Positions 1-6,367 of a stretch of DNA of 6,821 nt are shown piece after piece. The translations under genes were made by a program, and so were the position numbers. The stretch is taken from positions 1 to 6,821 of the forward strand of contig QHBQ01000509.1 in the NCBI GenBank assembly GCA_003243865.1. Reading direction: 5' to 3'. Source of the DNA: Candidatus Chloroheliales bacterium. Lineage in GTDB: Bacteria > Chloroflexota > Chloroflexia > QHBQ01. Positions within the stretch are counted from its first letter, which is position 1. Every line of letters begins with the position of its first letter. The notes under the pieces were generated by a model. The model ran no database searches, was not told where the DNA came from, and was given only the letters and a program-made list of their open reading frames with translations.

Positions 1-1280
1 GGGGGCTGAAGGCCGCGCTCTGGCTGCTGCCGCTCGGCTTCTGCCTCGCGCTGCTACTGATGTACCCGATTGGCAGCGGCGACATTATGGATTACATCAA
101 CCACGGCTGGCTGCTCGGTGCAAGGGGACTAAATCCGCTCATCGTCTCGCCCGCTTCAGTAGCTGACAACCCGTTCCTGAAGTACAGTTCGGGGTTTATG
201 CAACCTTCGTCGTATGGCCCGCTCTGGGAACTACTAGGTGCTGGCATCGTGCAGCTGGCGAGGGTAGACCTGTGGACCAACCTGCTGGCCTTCAAGGCGC
301 TGGCGATACTCAGCTACTTCGCCAGTGCTGCGCTCATCTTCATACTCGTGCGGCGGCGGCAGCCCGGCTGGGCGTGGCGGGCGCTGGTTTTCTTTCTGTG
401 GAACCCGCTGGTGCTGTTCGACCTGGCAGCGAACGGACACAACGATGCGCTGATGCTTACTGGCATACTGCTTGCCTTCCTTGCCCTGGAGCAGAGCTGG
501 CCGCTAGCGGCCCGCTACAGCGGCGCAAGCGTGGCCCTCGCCCTCGGCACGCTGATTAAAGCGCCAGCGGCCCTGTTGCTGCCACTCTTTTGGCTGGATG
601 GCTGGCGCAGGATGGACGCTCTATCGCCCGCCCGCCGCGTGTCTGCGCTGGGGCTATCCATTGTCGTGGTCGCAGTGCTGCTGCTGACCTTCTATCTGCC
701 TTTTGCCAACGGCGGAAGCTATTCGCCACTGACCATGCTACAGAGCCGCACCGATTTGTTCACCACCAGCATCCCCAACGCGCTGAAGATGGGGTTGCAA
801 GGGGGGGGCATGGCCGTGGCGCAGGCGGCAACAATTGCCCGCAACCTAGCCCTTGCGGCATTCGCCCTGTTCTATCTCTGGCAGATGTGGCAGTTGGGGC
901 AGGGCCGGACTACTTTGCGGCAGGCCAGCTTCGAGGTAATGTTCTTCCTGCTGTTGTTCAGCACGCTCTGGTTCCAACCCTGGTATGTCGTCTGGCTGGT
1001 GGCGCTGGCCGCGCTGCTACCTGCCTGGAGTGTGCAAGTACGCGCCCTCGTCTTCAGCCTGACCGCGATGGCAAAGTACGTGGTCTGGTGGATGCTGCTC
1101 TTCTGGTTGTTCGGCAACAACCGCGATGTCACCCAGTGGGCCTCGGTTTACATTATCTTTACACCGCCGCTGCTGATCAGCCTCGGCTTCATTGTCTATC
1201 ATCGGCTGCAAGGTACACGCTCCCTCGTCGGCAAACGCGGCCTCGACCGCGGCGGGGCAGTGACGGAGGCAGGAGCGTGA
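1..1280 (+). CDS. GT-C-type membrane glycosyltransferase, MptA/MptB-like (5'-truncated)
   Basis: Polytopic membrane protein, probably an integral glycosyltransferase that transfers a sugar (likely mannose) from a polyprenyl-phosphate donor on the outer face of the membrane. The frame is open from base 3 to the left edge, so the ATG at 60 is internal: the residues before it (hydrophobic, ending ALLL) align with the interior of the next gene. About 90 N-terminal residues are missing by that comparison. Visible motifs are an acidic site after the first in-window membrane segment (GSGDIMDYINHG, about 72-107), an SSYGPLWE motif (about 207-230), NGHND at 432-446, and FQPWYVVW (about 972-995). This spacing of a D-rich loop, YGP, GHND and QPWY is what I recall of polyprenol-P-mannose-dependent alpha-1,6-mannosyltransferases. 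Sugar and acceptor are inferred. The C-terminus is basic and overlaps or abuts the next gene. A run of eight G lies within the frame at 801-808. A general GT87/DUF2029-type assignment is the main alternative. Confidence 0.8.
   Translation, partial: GLKAALWLLPLGFCLALLLMYPIGSGDIMDYINHGWLLGARGLNPLIVSPASVADNPFLKYSSGFMQPSSYGPLWELLGAGIVQLARVDLWTNLLAFKALAILSYFASAALIFILVRRRQPGWAWRALVFFLWNPLVLFDLAANGHNDALMLTGILLAFLALEQSWPLAARYSGASVALALGTLIKAPAALLLPLFWLDGWRRMDALSPARRVSALGLSIVVVAVLLLTFYLPFANGGSYSPLTMLQSRTDLFTTSIPNALKMGLQGGGMAVAQAATIARNLALAAFALFYLWQMWQLGQGRTTLRQASFEVMFFLLLFSTLWFQPWYVVWLVALAALLPAWSVQVRALVFSLTAMAKYVVWWMLLFWLFGNNRDVTQWASVYIIFTPPLLISLGFIVYHRLQGTRSLVGKRGLDRGGAVTEAGA
801..808 (+). repeat. G8 homopolymer inside the first glycosyltransferase gene
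   Basis: Eight consecutive G bases encode part of a QGGGM stretch in a predicted extracytoplasmic region. The reading frame is intact here. Such tracts are prone to slippage, either biologically or as a sequencing artefact. The paralogous gene downstream has no such tract at the equivalent position (SLEDSGF). Confidence 0.6.
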
Positions 1281-1289
1281 TTGCGGAGG
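1265..1289 (+). promoter_or_regulatory. Two candidate Shine-Dalgarno sites for the second glycosyltransferase
   Basis: Two identical GGAGG motifs occur at 1265-1269 and 1285-1289. The first sits 7 nt before a GTG at 1277 that overlaps the upstream TGA (GTGA, 4-nt overlap). The second sits 8 nt before an ATG at 1298. Both starts are in the same frame, so they would give proteins differing by 7 residues. Either arrangement implies translational coupling with the upstream gene. Confidence 0.6.
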
Positions 1290-1297
1290 CACAGCCG

Positions 1298-2911
1298 ATG
1301 CAGGCAAAGCAGGAAGCAGCAAGGCTGGGCAGCAGCGAACGGACGGTCATCGTCTGGGCGTTGGGGCTGGCCTCGCTGGCGATTTACTACTTTGCTCTCA
1401 CCCTGCCCTACTCGCTGATCAAATATTACGCCACGCCGCTGCTGGACCTGGCGAAGATCAATCATCACACCTACGAGAGCGGCTGGAACTTGATCGGCGC
1501 GTTCATCGCCCTGTTCCTCATCTACGGCGTGGTCTGGCTGCTGATGCCGCGCGTGCTGCAGGTTGGGCGCGGACTAGCACTGGCGATCATTCTGCTGCCC
1601 GCCGCCTTCATCCTTGCGCTCACCTTCGTCTACCCGGTCGGCGCGGCGGACATCTTCGACTACATCATGCACGCACGGCTGCTGCCGGTCTATCACGCCA
1701 ACCCATTCACCATCCTGCCGGTGCAGTTCAAGGATGACCCGTTCCTGCAATACATCGCCTGGCCTTACACCACCTCGGCCTACGGGCCGCTGTGGGAGCT
1801 AATCGCCGCAGCCATCGGCTGGCTGGGCGGCGACAGCCTGTGGGCAAACCTGCTCTACTTCAAGGCCCTGGCGATAATCAGCTACTTCGCTAACGCGCTG
1901 CTCATCTACTTCATCGTCAGGCGGTACAACCCTGCCTGGCTGTGGCGGGCGATGGTCTTTTACCTGTGGAATCCGCTGGTGTTGTTCGAAATCGCCACCA
2001 ACGGCCACAACGATTTGCTGATGATGACCGGCGTGCTGGCGGCGATCGCCGCGCTCGACTGGCAGCGGGAGACGCTGCGCTACGCTGGGGCCAGCGCCTT
2101 CCTCATTCTCGGCACCCTGGTCAAGTTCCTGGCCGCACCGTTCCTGCCCCTGCTCTGGATTGAGGCAAGCAAGCTGCGTGGGCAGTCGCGCCAGCGGAGG
2201 ACAGTCATCATTGTGGTTAGTGTGGGGGTGGCATTGCTGCTGGCCGCCGCCTTCTACCTGCCCTTCTTCGAACCGGGCAAGGACATCCTCAGCGCCGCCC
2301 GCCGCGCCGATATGTTCACCGCCAGCGTTCCCAACGCGGTGAAGATCAGCCTGGAGGATAGCGGCTTCAGCGCGGAGATGGCGGCAACGATCGCCCGCTC
2401 TATTGCAATCGGGTTGCTCGGCCTCTTCTATATATGGCAGATGTGGCGGTTGTGGCGAGGGCGCACCACCCTGGTGCGGGCGGGCTTCGAGGTGCTGTTC
2501 TTCTATCTGCTGGTCAGCATCCTATGGTTCCAGCCCTGGTATCTGATGTGGATAGTTGCGCTCGCGCCACTCATTCCCGACTGGGGGGTGCAGGTGCGCA
2601 CCTACGCCTTCTGCGTCACCGCAATGGCAAACTATGTGGTCTGGGATATGCTGTTCTTCTGGGTCTACCACGACATCAACGAGGTGGAGTGGGGTTCGCT
2701 CTACTTTGTCTACCCGTTGCCGCTGCTGCTCAGTGTCGGCTTCATCGTTTACAACTGGTGGCAGGGCAGGCGGGCGTGCTACCCCTCACCCCAACCCTCC
2801 CCCGAGATGGGGGAGGGGGAGCAGCCCCCACCCCAACCCTCCCCTGAAATGGAGGAGGGAGAACAGTTCCCACCCCAACCTGCTCCCGCCAGCGCCGAGG
2901 CACAACCGTAG
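1298..2911 (+). CDS. GT-C-type membrane glycosyltransferase, MptA/MptB-like
   Basis: 537-residue polytopic membrane protein, a tandem paralogue of the preceding gene; by eye roughly half of the positions are identical over the shared ~400 residues. The probable role is polyprenyl-P-mannose-dependent sugar transfer outside the membrane. An N-terminal soluble stretch of about 17 residues precedes the first membrane helix. Conserved points are GAADIFDYIMHA in the first large loop (about 1640-1673), SAYGPLWE (about 1777-1800), NGHND at 2000-2014 and FQPWYLMW (about 2528-2551). The ATG at 1298 is preferred for its GGAGG 8 nt upstream; GTG at 1277 (544 residues) is a real alternative. The same frame is open back to 590, but that part is shadowed by the upstream gene. 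The natural C-terminus seems to end near VYNWWQGRRA. After it comes a 42-residue Pro/Glu/Gln-rich tail encoded by three 42-bp repeats, absent from the paralogue. Membrane enzyme assignment is firm; sugar and acceptor are inferred. Confidence 0.85.
   Translation: MQAKQEAARLGSSERTVIVWALGLASLAIYYFALTLPYSLIKYYATPLLDLAKINHHTYESGWNLIGAFIALFLIYGVVWLLMPRVLQVGRGLALAIILLPAAFILALTFVYPVGAADIFDYIMHARLLPVYHANPFTILPVQFKDDPFLQYIAWPYTTSAYGPLWELIAAAIGWLGGDSLWANLLYFKALAIISYFANALLIYFIVRRYNPAWLWRAMVFYLWNPLVLFEIATNGHNDLLMMTGVLAAIAALDWQRETLRYAGASAFLILGTLVKFLAAPFLPLLWIEASKLRGQSRQRRTVIIVVSVGVALLLAAAFYLPFFEPGKDILSAARRADMFTASVPNAVKISLEDSGFSAEMAATIARSIAIGLLGLFYIWQMWRLWRGRTTLVRAGFEVLFFYLLVSILWFQPWYLMWIVALAPLIPDWGVQVRTYAFCVTAMANYVVWDMLFFWVYHDINEVEWGSLYFVYPLPLLLSVGFIVYNWWQGRRACYPSPQPSPEMGEGEQPPPQPSPEMEEGEQFPPQPAPASAEAQP
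2783..2908 (+). repeat. Three in-frame 42-bp palindromic repeat units forming a protein tail
   Basis: Three consecutive 42-bp units (2783-2824, 2825-2866, 2867-2908) encode 14 residues each and end exactly at the TAG stop. Unit 1 reads PSPQPSPEMGEGEQ, unit 2 PPPQPSPEMEEGEQ, and unit 3 begins FPPQPAP and then diverges. The shared DNA core is CACCCCAACC. Unit 1 contains a perfect 9-bp inverted repeat (CCCTCCCCC 2795-2803, loop GAGAT, GGGGGAGGG 2809-2817). Unit 2 keeps it in decayed form (2837-2859, one mismatch and one G-T pair). Unit 3 has lost the right arm. This resembles the dispersed CCCTCACCCCAACCC/GGGGAGAGGG palindromes that I recall from many bacterial genomes, where they are often translated as 'LTPTLS'-like tails. 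The family assignment is from memory. Confidence 0.8.
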
Positions 2912-2931
2912 GGGCGCGCTGACGTGCGCCC
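2912..2931 (+). repeat. GC-rich hairpin directly after the glycosyltransferase stop codon
   Basis: GGGCGCGC at 2912-2919 pairs with GTGCGCCC at 2924-2931 around a TGAC loop, giving 8 pairs including one G-T. No T-run follows, so it is not a standard intrinsic terminator. The surrounding CCGTAGGGGCG...GCGCCC pattern resembles a second class of dispersed intergenic palindrome that I recall from Chloroflexota and cyanobacterial genomes. Possible roles are mRNA stabilisation, attenuation between the two genes, or none. Confidence 0.55.
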
Positions 2932-2953
2932 ATGTTGATGATAAACGTATAAG

Positions 2954-2960
2954 AAAAGGA
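2954..2960 (+). promoter_or_regulatory. Ribosome binding site supporting a TTG start
   Basis: The purine-rich AAAAGGA ends 9 nt before the TTG at 2970. An in-frame TAA at 2961-2963 excludes any upstream start, and the conserved GT2 N-terminus begins within four residues of this TTG. TTG is therefore the likely initiator. Confidence 0.65.
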
Positions 2961-2969
2961 TAACACAAC

Positions 2970-3695
2970 TTGCTGAAAACGCTGGTAATCATCCCGACCT
3001 ACAACGAGCGCGAGAACCTGCCGGAAATCGTAGCCCAGGTGCTGGAGCAGAGTGACAGTATCAATGTGCTGGTGGTAGACGACAATTCGCCGGACGGCAG
3101 CGGCGTGGTGGCCGATGCGCTGAAGGTGGAACACGCGGGTCGGGTCGAGGTGATGCACCGTGCGGGCAAACTGGGCCTCGGCACCGCCTACATCGCCGGG
3201 TTCAAGTACGGGCTGACCAACGATTATGAGGCCATCTGCGAGATGGACGCCGACTTCTCCCACGACCCCGCCTATCTGCCCCGCCTGCTCGCCGCGCTGG
3301 AGGGCGGCGCCGACCTCGCGCTCGGCTCGCGTTACCAGCGCGGCGGCGGCACCCGCAACTGGACCTTGCCGCGCAAGCTGATCAGCCGCTTCGGTTCGCT
3401 CTACGCCCGCCTCATCCTCGGCGTGCCGGTCAACGACCTGACTGGCGGGTTCAAGGCGTTCAAGCGCACTACCCTGGAGCGGCTCGACCTCGACCGCATC
3501 AAGTCGAACGGCTACAGCTTCCAGATCGAGATGACCTACCGCGTCTACAAGCGCGGCCTGAAGATTGTGGAGGTGCCGATCATCTTCGTTGACCGACGGG
3601 TGGGCCAGAGCAAGATGAGCCGCAGGATCTTCATGGAGGCAGTGGTGATGGTGTGGAAGCTGCGCTTGGGGTTGGTTTTAGGATTGCCAAAATAG
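2970..3695 (+). CDS. Polyprenol monophosphomannose synthase-like GT2 glycosyltransferase
   Basis: 241-residue GT-A-fold family 2 glycosyltransferase, most like the short soluble DPM1/Ppm1-type synthases that transfer mannose from GDP-mannose to a polyprenyl phosphate at the cytoplasmic membrane face. Motifs in order: IIPTYNERENLPE (residues 7-19, nucleotide-sugar binding start), VVDDNSPDGS (35-44), RAGKLGLG (64-71), metal-binding DAD at 93-95 followed by FSHDP, GSRY (119-122), DLTGGFKAF (156-164), and a QIEMTYR stretch near residue 191. No C-terminal membrane helices follow, which fits the catalytic-subunit-only form rather than the fused membrane-domain form. The start is TTG, fixed by an upstream in-frame stop. 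It lies 58 bp after two tandem GT-C enzymes that plausibly use its product, so an operon is likely, though a hairpin sits between them. The donor could instead be UDP-glucose or another sugar; sequence alone does not settle this. Confidence 0.88.
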   Translation: MLKTLVIIPTYNERENLPEIVAQVLEQSDSINVLVVDDNSPDGSGVVADALKVEHAGRVEVMHRAGKLGLGTAYIAGFKYGLTNDYEAICEMDADFSHDPAYLPRLLAALEGGADLALGSRYQRGGGTRNWTLPRKLISRFGSLYARLILGVPVNDLTGGFKAFKRTTLERLDLDRIKSNGYSFQIEMTYRVYKRGLKIVEVPIIFVDRRVGQSKMSRRIFMEAVVMVWKLRLGLVLGLPK

Positions 3696-3703
3696 TTGCC
3701 AAA
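3684..3703 (+). repeat. TTGCCAAA direct repeat at 12-bp spacing overlapping the -35 box
   Basis: TTGCCAAA occurs at 3684-3691 and again at 3696-3703, one copy in the last codons of the GT2 gene and one containing the -35 hexamer of the next promoter. A 7-bp inverted pair, AGTTGCC (3694-3700) and GGCAACT (3751-3757), also brackets the promoter. These could be regulator sites, but the motifs are short and may be chance. Confidence 0.3.
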
Positions 3704-3724
3704 TCGTGCCTGAAGCGGTATAAT
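3696..3724 (+). promoter_or_regulatory. Sigma-70-type promoter for the SbcC-like gene
   Basis: The -35 box TTGCCA (3696-3701) and the perfect -10 box TATAAT (3719-3724) are separated by 17 bp. Transcription would begin near 3731, leaving a leader of about 70 nt before the ATG at 3800. The leader contains a weak inverted repeat, GCCGC 3734-3738 with GCGGC 3749-3753. A purine-rich AAGGA (3781-3785) lies 14 nt before the ATG, a longer spacing than ideal. The -35 starts immediately after the GT2 stop codon, which marks a transcription-unit boundary. Confidence 0.75.
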
Positions 3725-3799
3725 TGTGTTATCGCCGCTCATCATCGGGCGGCAACTTTGTGCAACCCCTTGTTCTAGTGAAGGAAGCGTAGCCTCACC

Positions 3800-6367
3800 A
3801 TGATACCCCTCAAGCTGAAACTGACCAACTTCTTGTCCTACCACAGCGCGGAGGTTGACTTCGCGGGCATCAAACTCGCCTGCCTGTGCGGGGAGAACGG
3901 CGCGGGCAAGAGTGCGCTGCTCGCGGGGATGACCTGGGCGCTGTGGGGTAAGGCCCGCGACAAGGTGAGCGACGATGAGCTGATCGCCAGCGGCGCGCAG
4001 GAGATGGCGGTGGATTTCGAGTTCGGGCTGGGCGACCACCTCTACCGCGTGCTGCGCCAGCGCAGCAAGATGAAGGGCGGCGAGAGCCGCCTCATCTTCC
4101 AGGTCTGCCAAACAGACACAGGGATATGGATGCCGCTGAACGAGCCGAGCATTCGTGGTACCCAGCACCGGATTGACGAGACGTTGCGCATGGATTACGA
4201 CACCTTCATCAACTCCGCATTCCTGCTGCAAGGGCGGGCCGACGAGTTTGCTCGCAAAGCGCCCGGCGACCGCAAGAAGGTGCTGGCCGAGATCCTGGGC
4301 CTCAGCTATTATGATCGGCTGGAAGTGAAGGCGAAGGGGAAGCGCCAGGAGGTGGAGAATAAGCTGCGTGATATTGACAACCTCCTTACCATGCTGCAGC
4401 ATCAGATTGCCGAGTTGCCAGCGCAGCGTCGTCTTGCCCGCGAGACTGGGGATATGGTGCTTGCGCTTGACCAGCAGCTTGAAGCGCAGGTCACGGTGGT
4501 CGAGCAACTGGCTGCCCGCGCCAGCCGCCTCGAGGCGCTGCATGATGAGAGCGTCAAGCTGGAGCAGCGCATCACACAGGCAACCGATGAGCGGCAGACG
4601 GCTGAGAATGCGCTGCACAAGGCGCAAGCCGATATTGCGCGGCACACCGCCCTACTCGCCAAGCGCGACGAGGTGGAGCGCGGCTTCGCCGATTTGCTGG
4701 CGACCCGCAATTTGCTTGAGGCGATGAACACAAGGTTGAGCCAATATCACACCCTGAGTGGGCGCAAGACTGCCGCCGAGGGCGAGATTAAGATGGGGCG
4801 CACTGATCTTGAACATAGGCTCGATAAAGTGCAGACTCGCATCCGCGAGGTGGAGGCGATGTCGAGCCGGGTCGCCGAGTATGAAGCCGAGCTTGAGCGG
4901 CAGCGCAGCCTGCTGGCGGGCTTCGAGTTGACCGAGCAGCAGGCCGAGGCTGCCCGCCAACGCATTGAAGACTACAAGCGCCTGATCAGCAACCTGGAAG
5001 TTGATAATGAGCGGCTGAACGCTGAGATGAAGAGCCTGCGCGACCGGCTGACCATGCTGAAGAAGAGCGACCATCAACGCTGCCCGGTTTGCGACAGTGA
5101 ACTGGGCGAGGGCGGCTACGCCCGCATCGAGCAGCACTACATTGCCGATGGCACCGAGCGCAAGGAGCAGGTGGCCCGCAACCAGCGGCGAGTTGACGAA
5201 TTGCGTCTGATGCTGGGCCAGGCCGAGACCGACCTGATCAAGCTGAATCGCCAGCTAGATGGCCGCATCAACGCCGAGAAGCAGGAGACCCGCGCTGCAG
5301 ATCGCCTCTCCGATGCCCAGAAGGCGGGCGAGCAACTCGCCGACCTGCGCCAGCAGCTAGCCGACCTGCTGGCCCAGCTTGATGCCAATGCCTACGCACC
5401 AAAGGCGCGGCAGGAGCTTGCCAGCGTGCAGCAGGAGATCGCCGCGCTCGGCTATGATGAATCTGCCCATGAGGAGCTACGCCGCCGCAATCGTGAACTG
5501 GCCGACTTCGAGCGGCGTGAACGTGAACTGCGTGAGGCGCAGAGCCGCCTGCTGCTCGCCGAGCAGGCTGCCACCCACGCCCAGGCCACCCGCAACGACA
5601 AGACTGCGATTATCGAGCAGTATCAGGCCCACTATGATCAGCTTGCCGCGCAACTCGAAGGCTACGACGAGCTAAGGCGGCAACTGGATGACGCCCGCGG
5701 CAAGAAGGCAGTGATCGAGCAGCAGCGCGGCGACGCGCTAAGACAACAGACCGAGGCCGAGCAGCGGGTCAGGCAATTGCAGGATAACGAGCGGGAGCGC
5801 GATGACAAGGTTGAGGAGCGCAAGCTGGCTGCCGACGACAAGGGCATCTACGACGAATTGGTGCAGGCGTTTGGCAGGAAGGGGGTGCAGGCGATGATCA
5901 TTGACAGCGCCCTGCCCGAGCTTGAGGAGAACGCCAACGAACTGCTGGGGCGGATGACCGATGGGCGGATGACCGTGCGGCTGGAGACGCAGCGGCCCAC
6001 CAGCAAGGGCGACAGCACGGTTGAGACCCTCGACCTGAAGATTGCCGACGGCGGCGGCTACCGCAGCTACGAGCTATACAGCGGCGGCGAGGCATTCCGC
6101 ATCAACTTCGCGGTAAGGGTGGCGATGAGCAAGCTGCTCGCCCATCGCGCCGGGGCGCGGCTGCAAACCCTGATCATTGACGAGGGCTTCGGCACGCTCG
6201 ATGGCAATGGGCGGGAGCGGTTGATCCAGGCGATCCGCGCGGTGCAGTCGGACTTCGAGTGTATCCTGGTGATTACCCATATTGACGAACTGAAGGATGA
6301 GTTCCCCTACCGCCTGGAAGTGACCAAGGGACAAGACGGCAGCCATGTGGAGTTGATGACCGGATGA
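3800..6367 (+). CDS. sbcC: SbcC/Rad50-type DNA repair ATPase with zinc hook
   Basis: 855-residue SMC-like ABC ATPase, the structural and ATPase subunit of the SbcCD/Mre11-Rad50 nuclease complex that processes DNA ends and hairpins. The N-terminus is typical (MIPLKLKLTNFLSYHSAEVDF). Walker A is GENGAGKS at residues 31-38; the Q-loop is in FLLQGRADEF (Q144). Long Glu/Arg/Gln-rich coiled coils run about 175-425 and 435-680. The zinc hook CPVC is at 428-431 (bases 5081-5092), almost exactly mid-protein, as expected for two antiparallel coils of equal length. The C-terminal lobe has FGRKGVQAMIID (691-702), ABC signature YSGGEAF (760-766), Walker B LIIDEGFGTLD (791-801) and the switch His in ITHIDE (H827). 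Length is nearer to archaeal Rad50 (about 880) than to E. coli SbcC (over 1000). Catalytic residues all look intact. No SbcD/Mre11 gene is adjacent in the window. Its stop overlaps the next gene's ATG. Confidence 0.95.
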   Translation: MIPLKLKLTNFLSYHSAEVDFAGIKLACLCGENGAGKSALLAGMTWALWGKARDKVSDDELIASGAQEMAVDFEFGLGDHLYRVLRQRSKMKGGESRLIFQVCQTDTGIWMPLNEPSIRGTQHRIDETLRMDYDTFINSAFLLQGRADEFARKAPGDRKKVLAEILGLSYYDRLEVKAKGKRQEVENKLRDIDNLLTMLQHQIAELPAQRRLARETGDMVLALDQQLEAQVTVVEQLAARASRLEALHDESVKLEQRITQATDERQTAENALHKAQADIARHTALLAKRDEVERGFADLLATRNLLEAMNTRLSQYHTLSGRKTAAEGEIKMGRTDLEHRLDKVQTRIREVEAMSSRVAEYEAELERQRSLLAGFELTEQQAEAARQRIEDYKRLISNLEVDNERLNAEMKSLRDRLTMLKKSDHQRCPVCDSELGEGGYARIEQHYIADGTERKEQVARNQRRVDELRLMLGQAETDLIKLNRQLDGRINAEKQETRAADRLSDAQKAGEQLADLRQQLADLLAQLDANAYAPKARQELASVQQEIAALGYDESAHEELRRRNRELADFERRERELREAQSRLLLAEQAATHAQATRNDKTAIIEQYQAHYDQLAAQLEGYDELRRQLDDARGKKAVIEQQRGDALRQQTEAEQRVRQLQDNERERDDKVEERKLAADDKGIYDELVQAFGRKGVQAMIIDSALPELEENANELLGRMTDGRMTVRLETQRPTSKGDSTVETLDLKIADGGGYRSYELYSGGEAFRINFAVRVAMSKLLAHRAGARLQTLIIDEGFGTLDGNGRERLIQAIRAVQSDFECILVITHIDELKDEFPYRLEVTKGQDGSHVELMTG

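Noticed and set aside
590..1276. Upstream extension of the second glycosyltransferase frame inside the first gene
   Set aside because: Its translation is Pro/Arg/Ala-rich and not membrane-like, it overlaps a conserved gene in another frame, and good ribosome sites lie at 1265-1289.
2783..2908. CRISPR array
   Set aside because: The units are contiguous with no unique spacers, are in frame with a gene, and no cas genes are present.
2912..2931. Intrinsic terminator after the second glycosyltransferase
   Set aside because: The stem is GC-rich but no T-run follows it; it is listed as a hairpin only.
2948..2953. TATAAG as a -10 box for the GT2 gene
   Set aside because: No -35 hexamer lies at suitable spacing, and transcription would start on or next to the ribosome binding site.
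2742..3263. A 173-codon minus-strand frame starting in the repeats
   Set aside because: It is antisense to the conserved GT2 N-terminus, and its Gly/Pro-rich end is simply the complementary reading of the palindromic repeat.
3545..4645. A 366-codon open frame on the minus strand across the GT2 3' end and the SbcC 5' end
   Set aside because: It runs antisense to two strongly conserved genes, crosses their promoter region and shows no recognisable domain. Long antisense frames are expected in GC-rich coding DNA.
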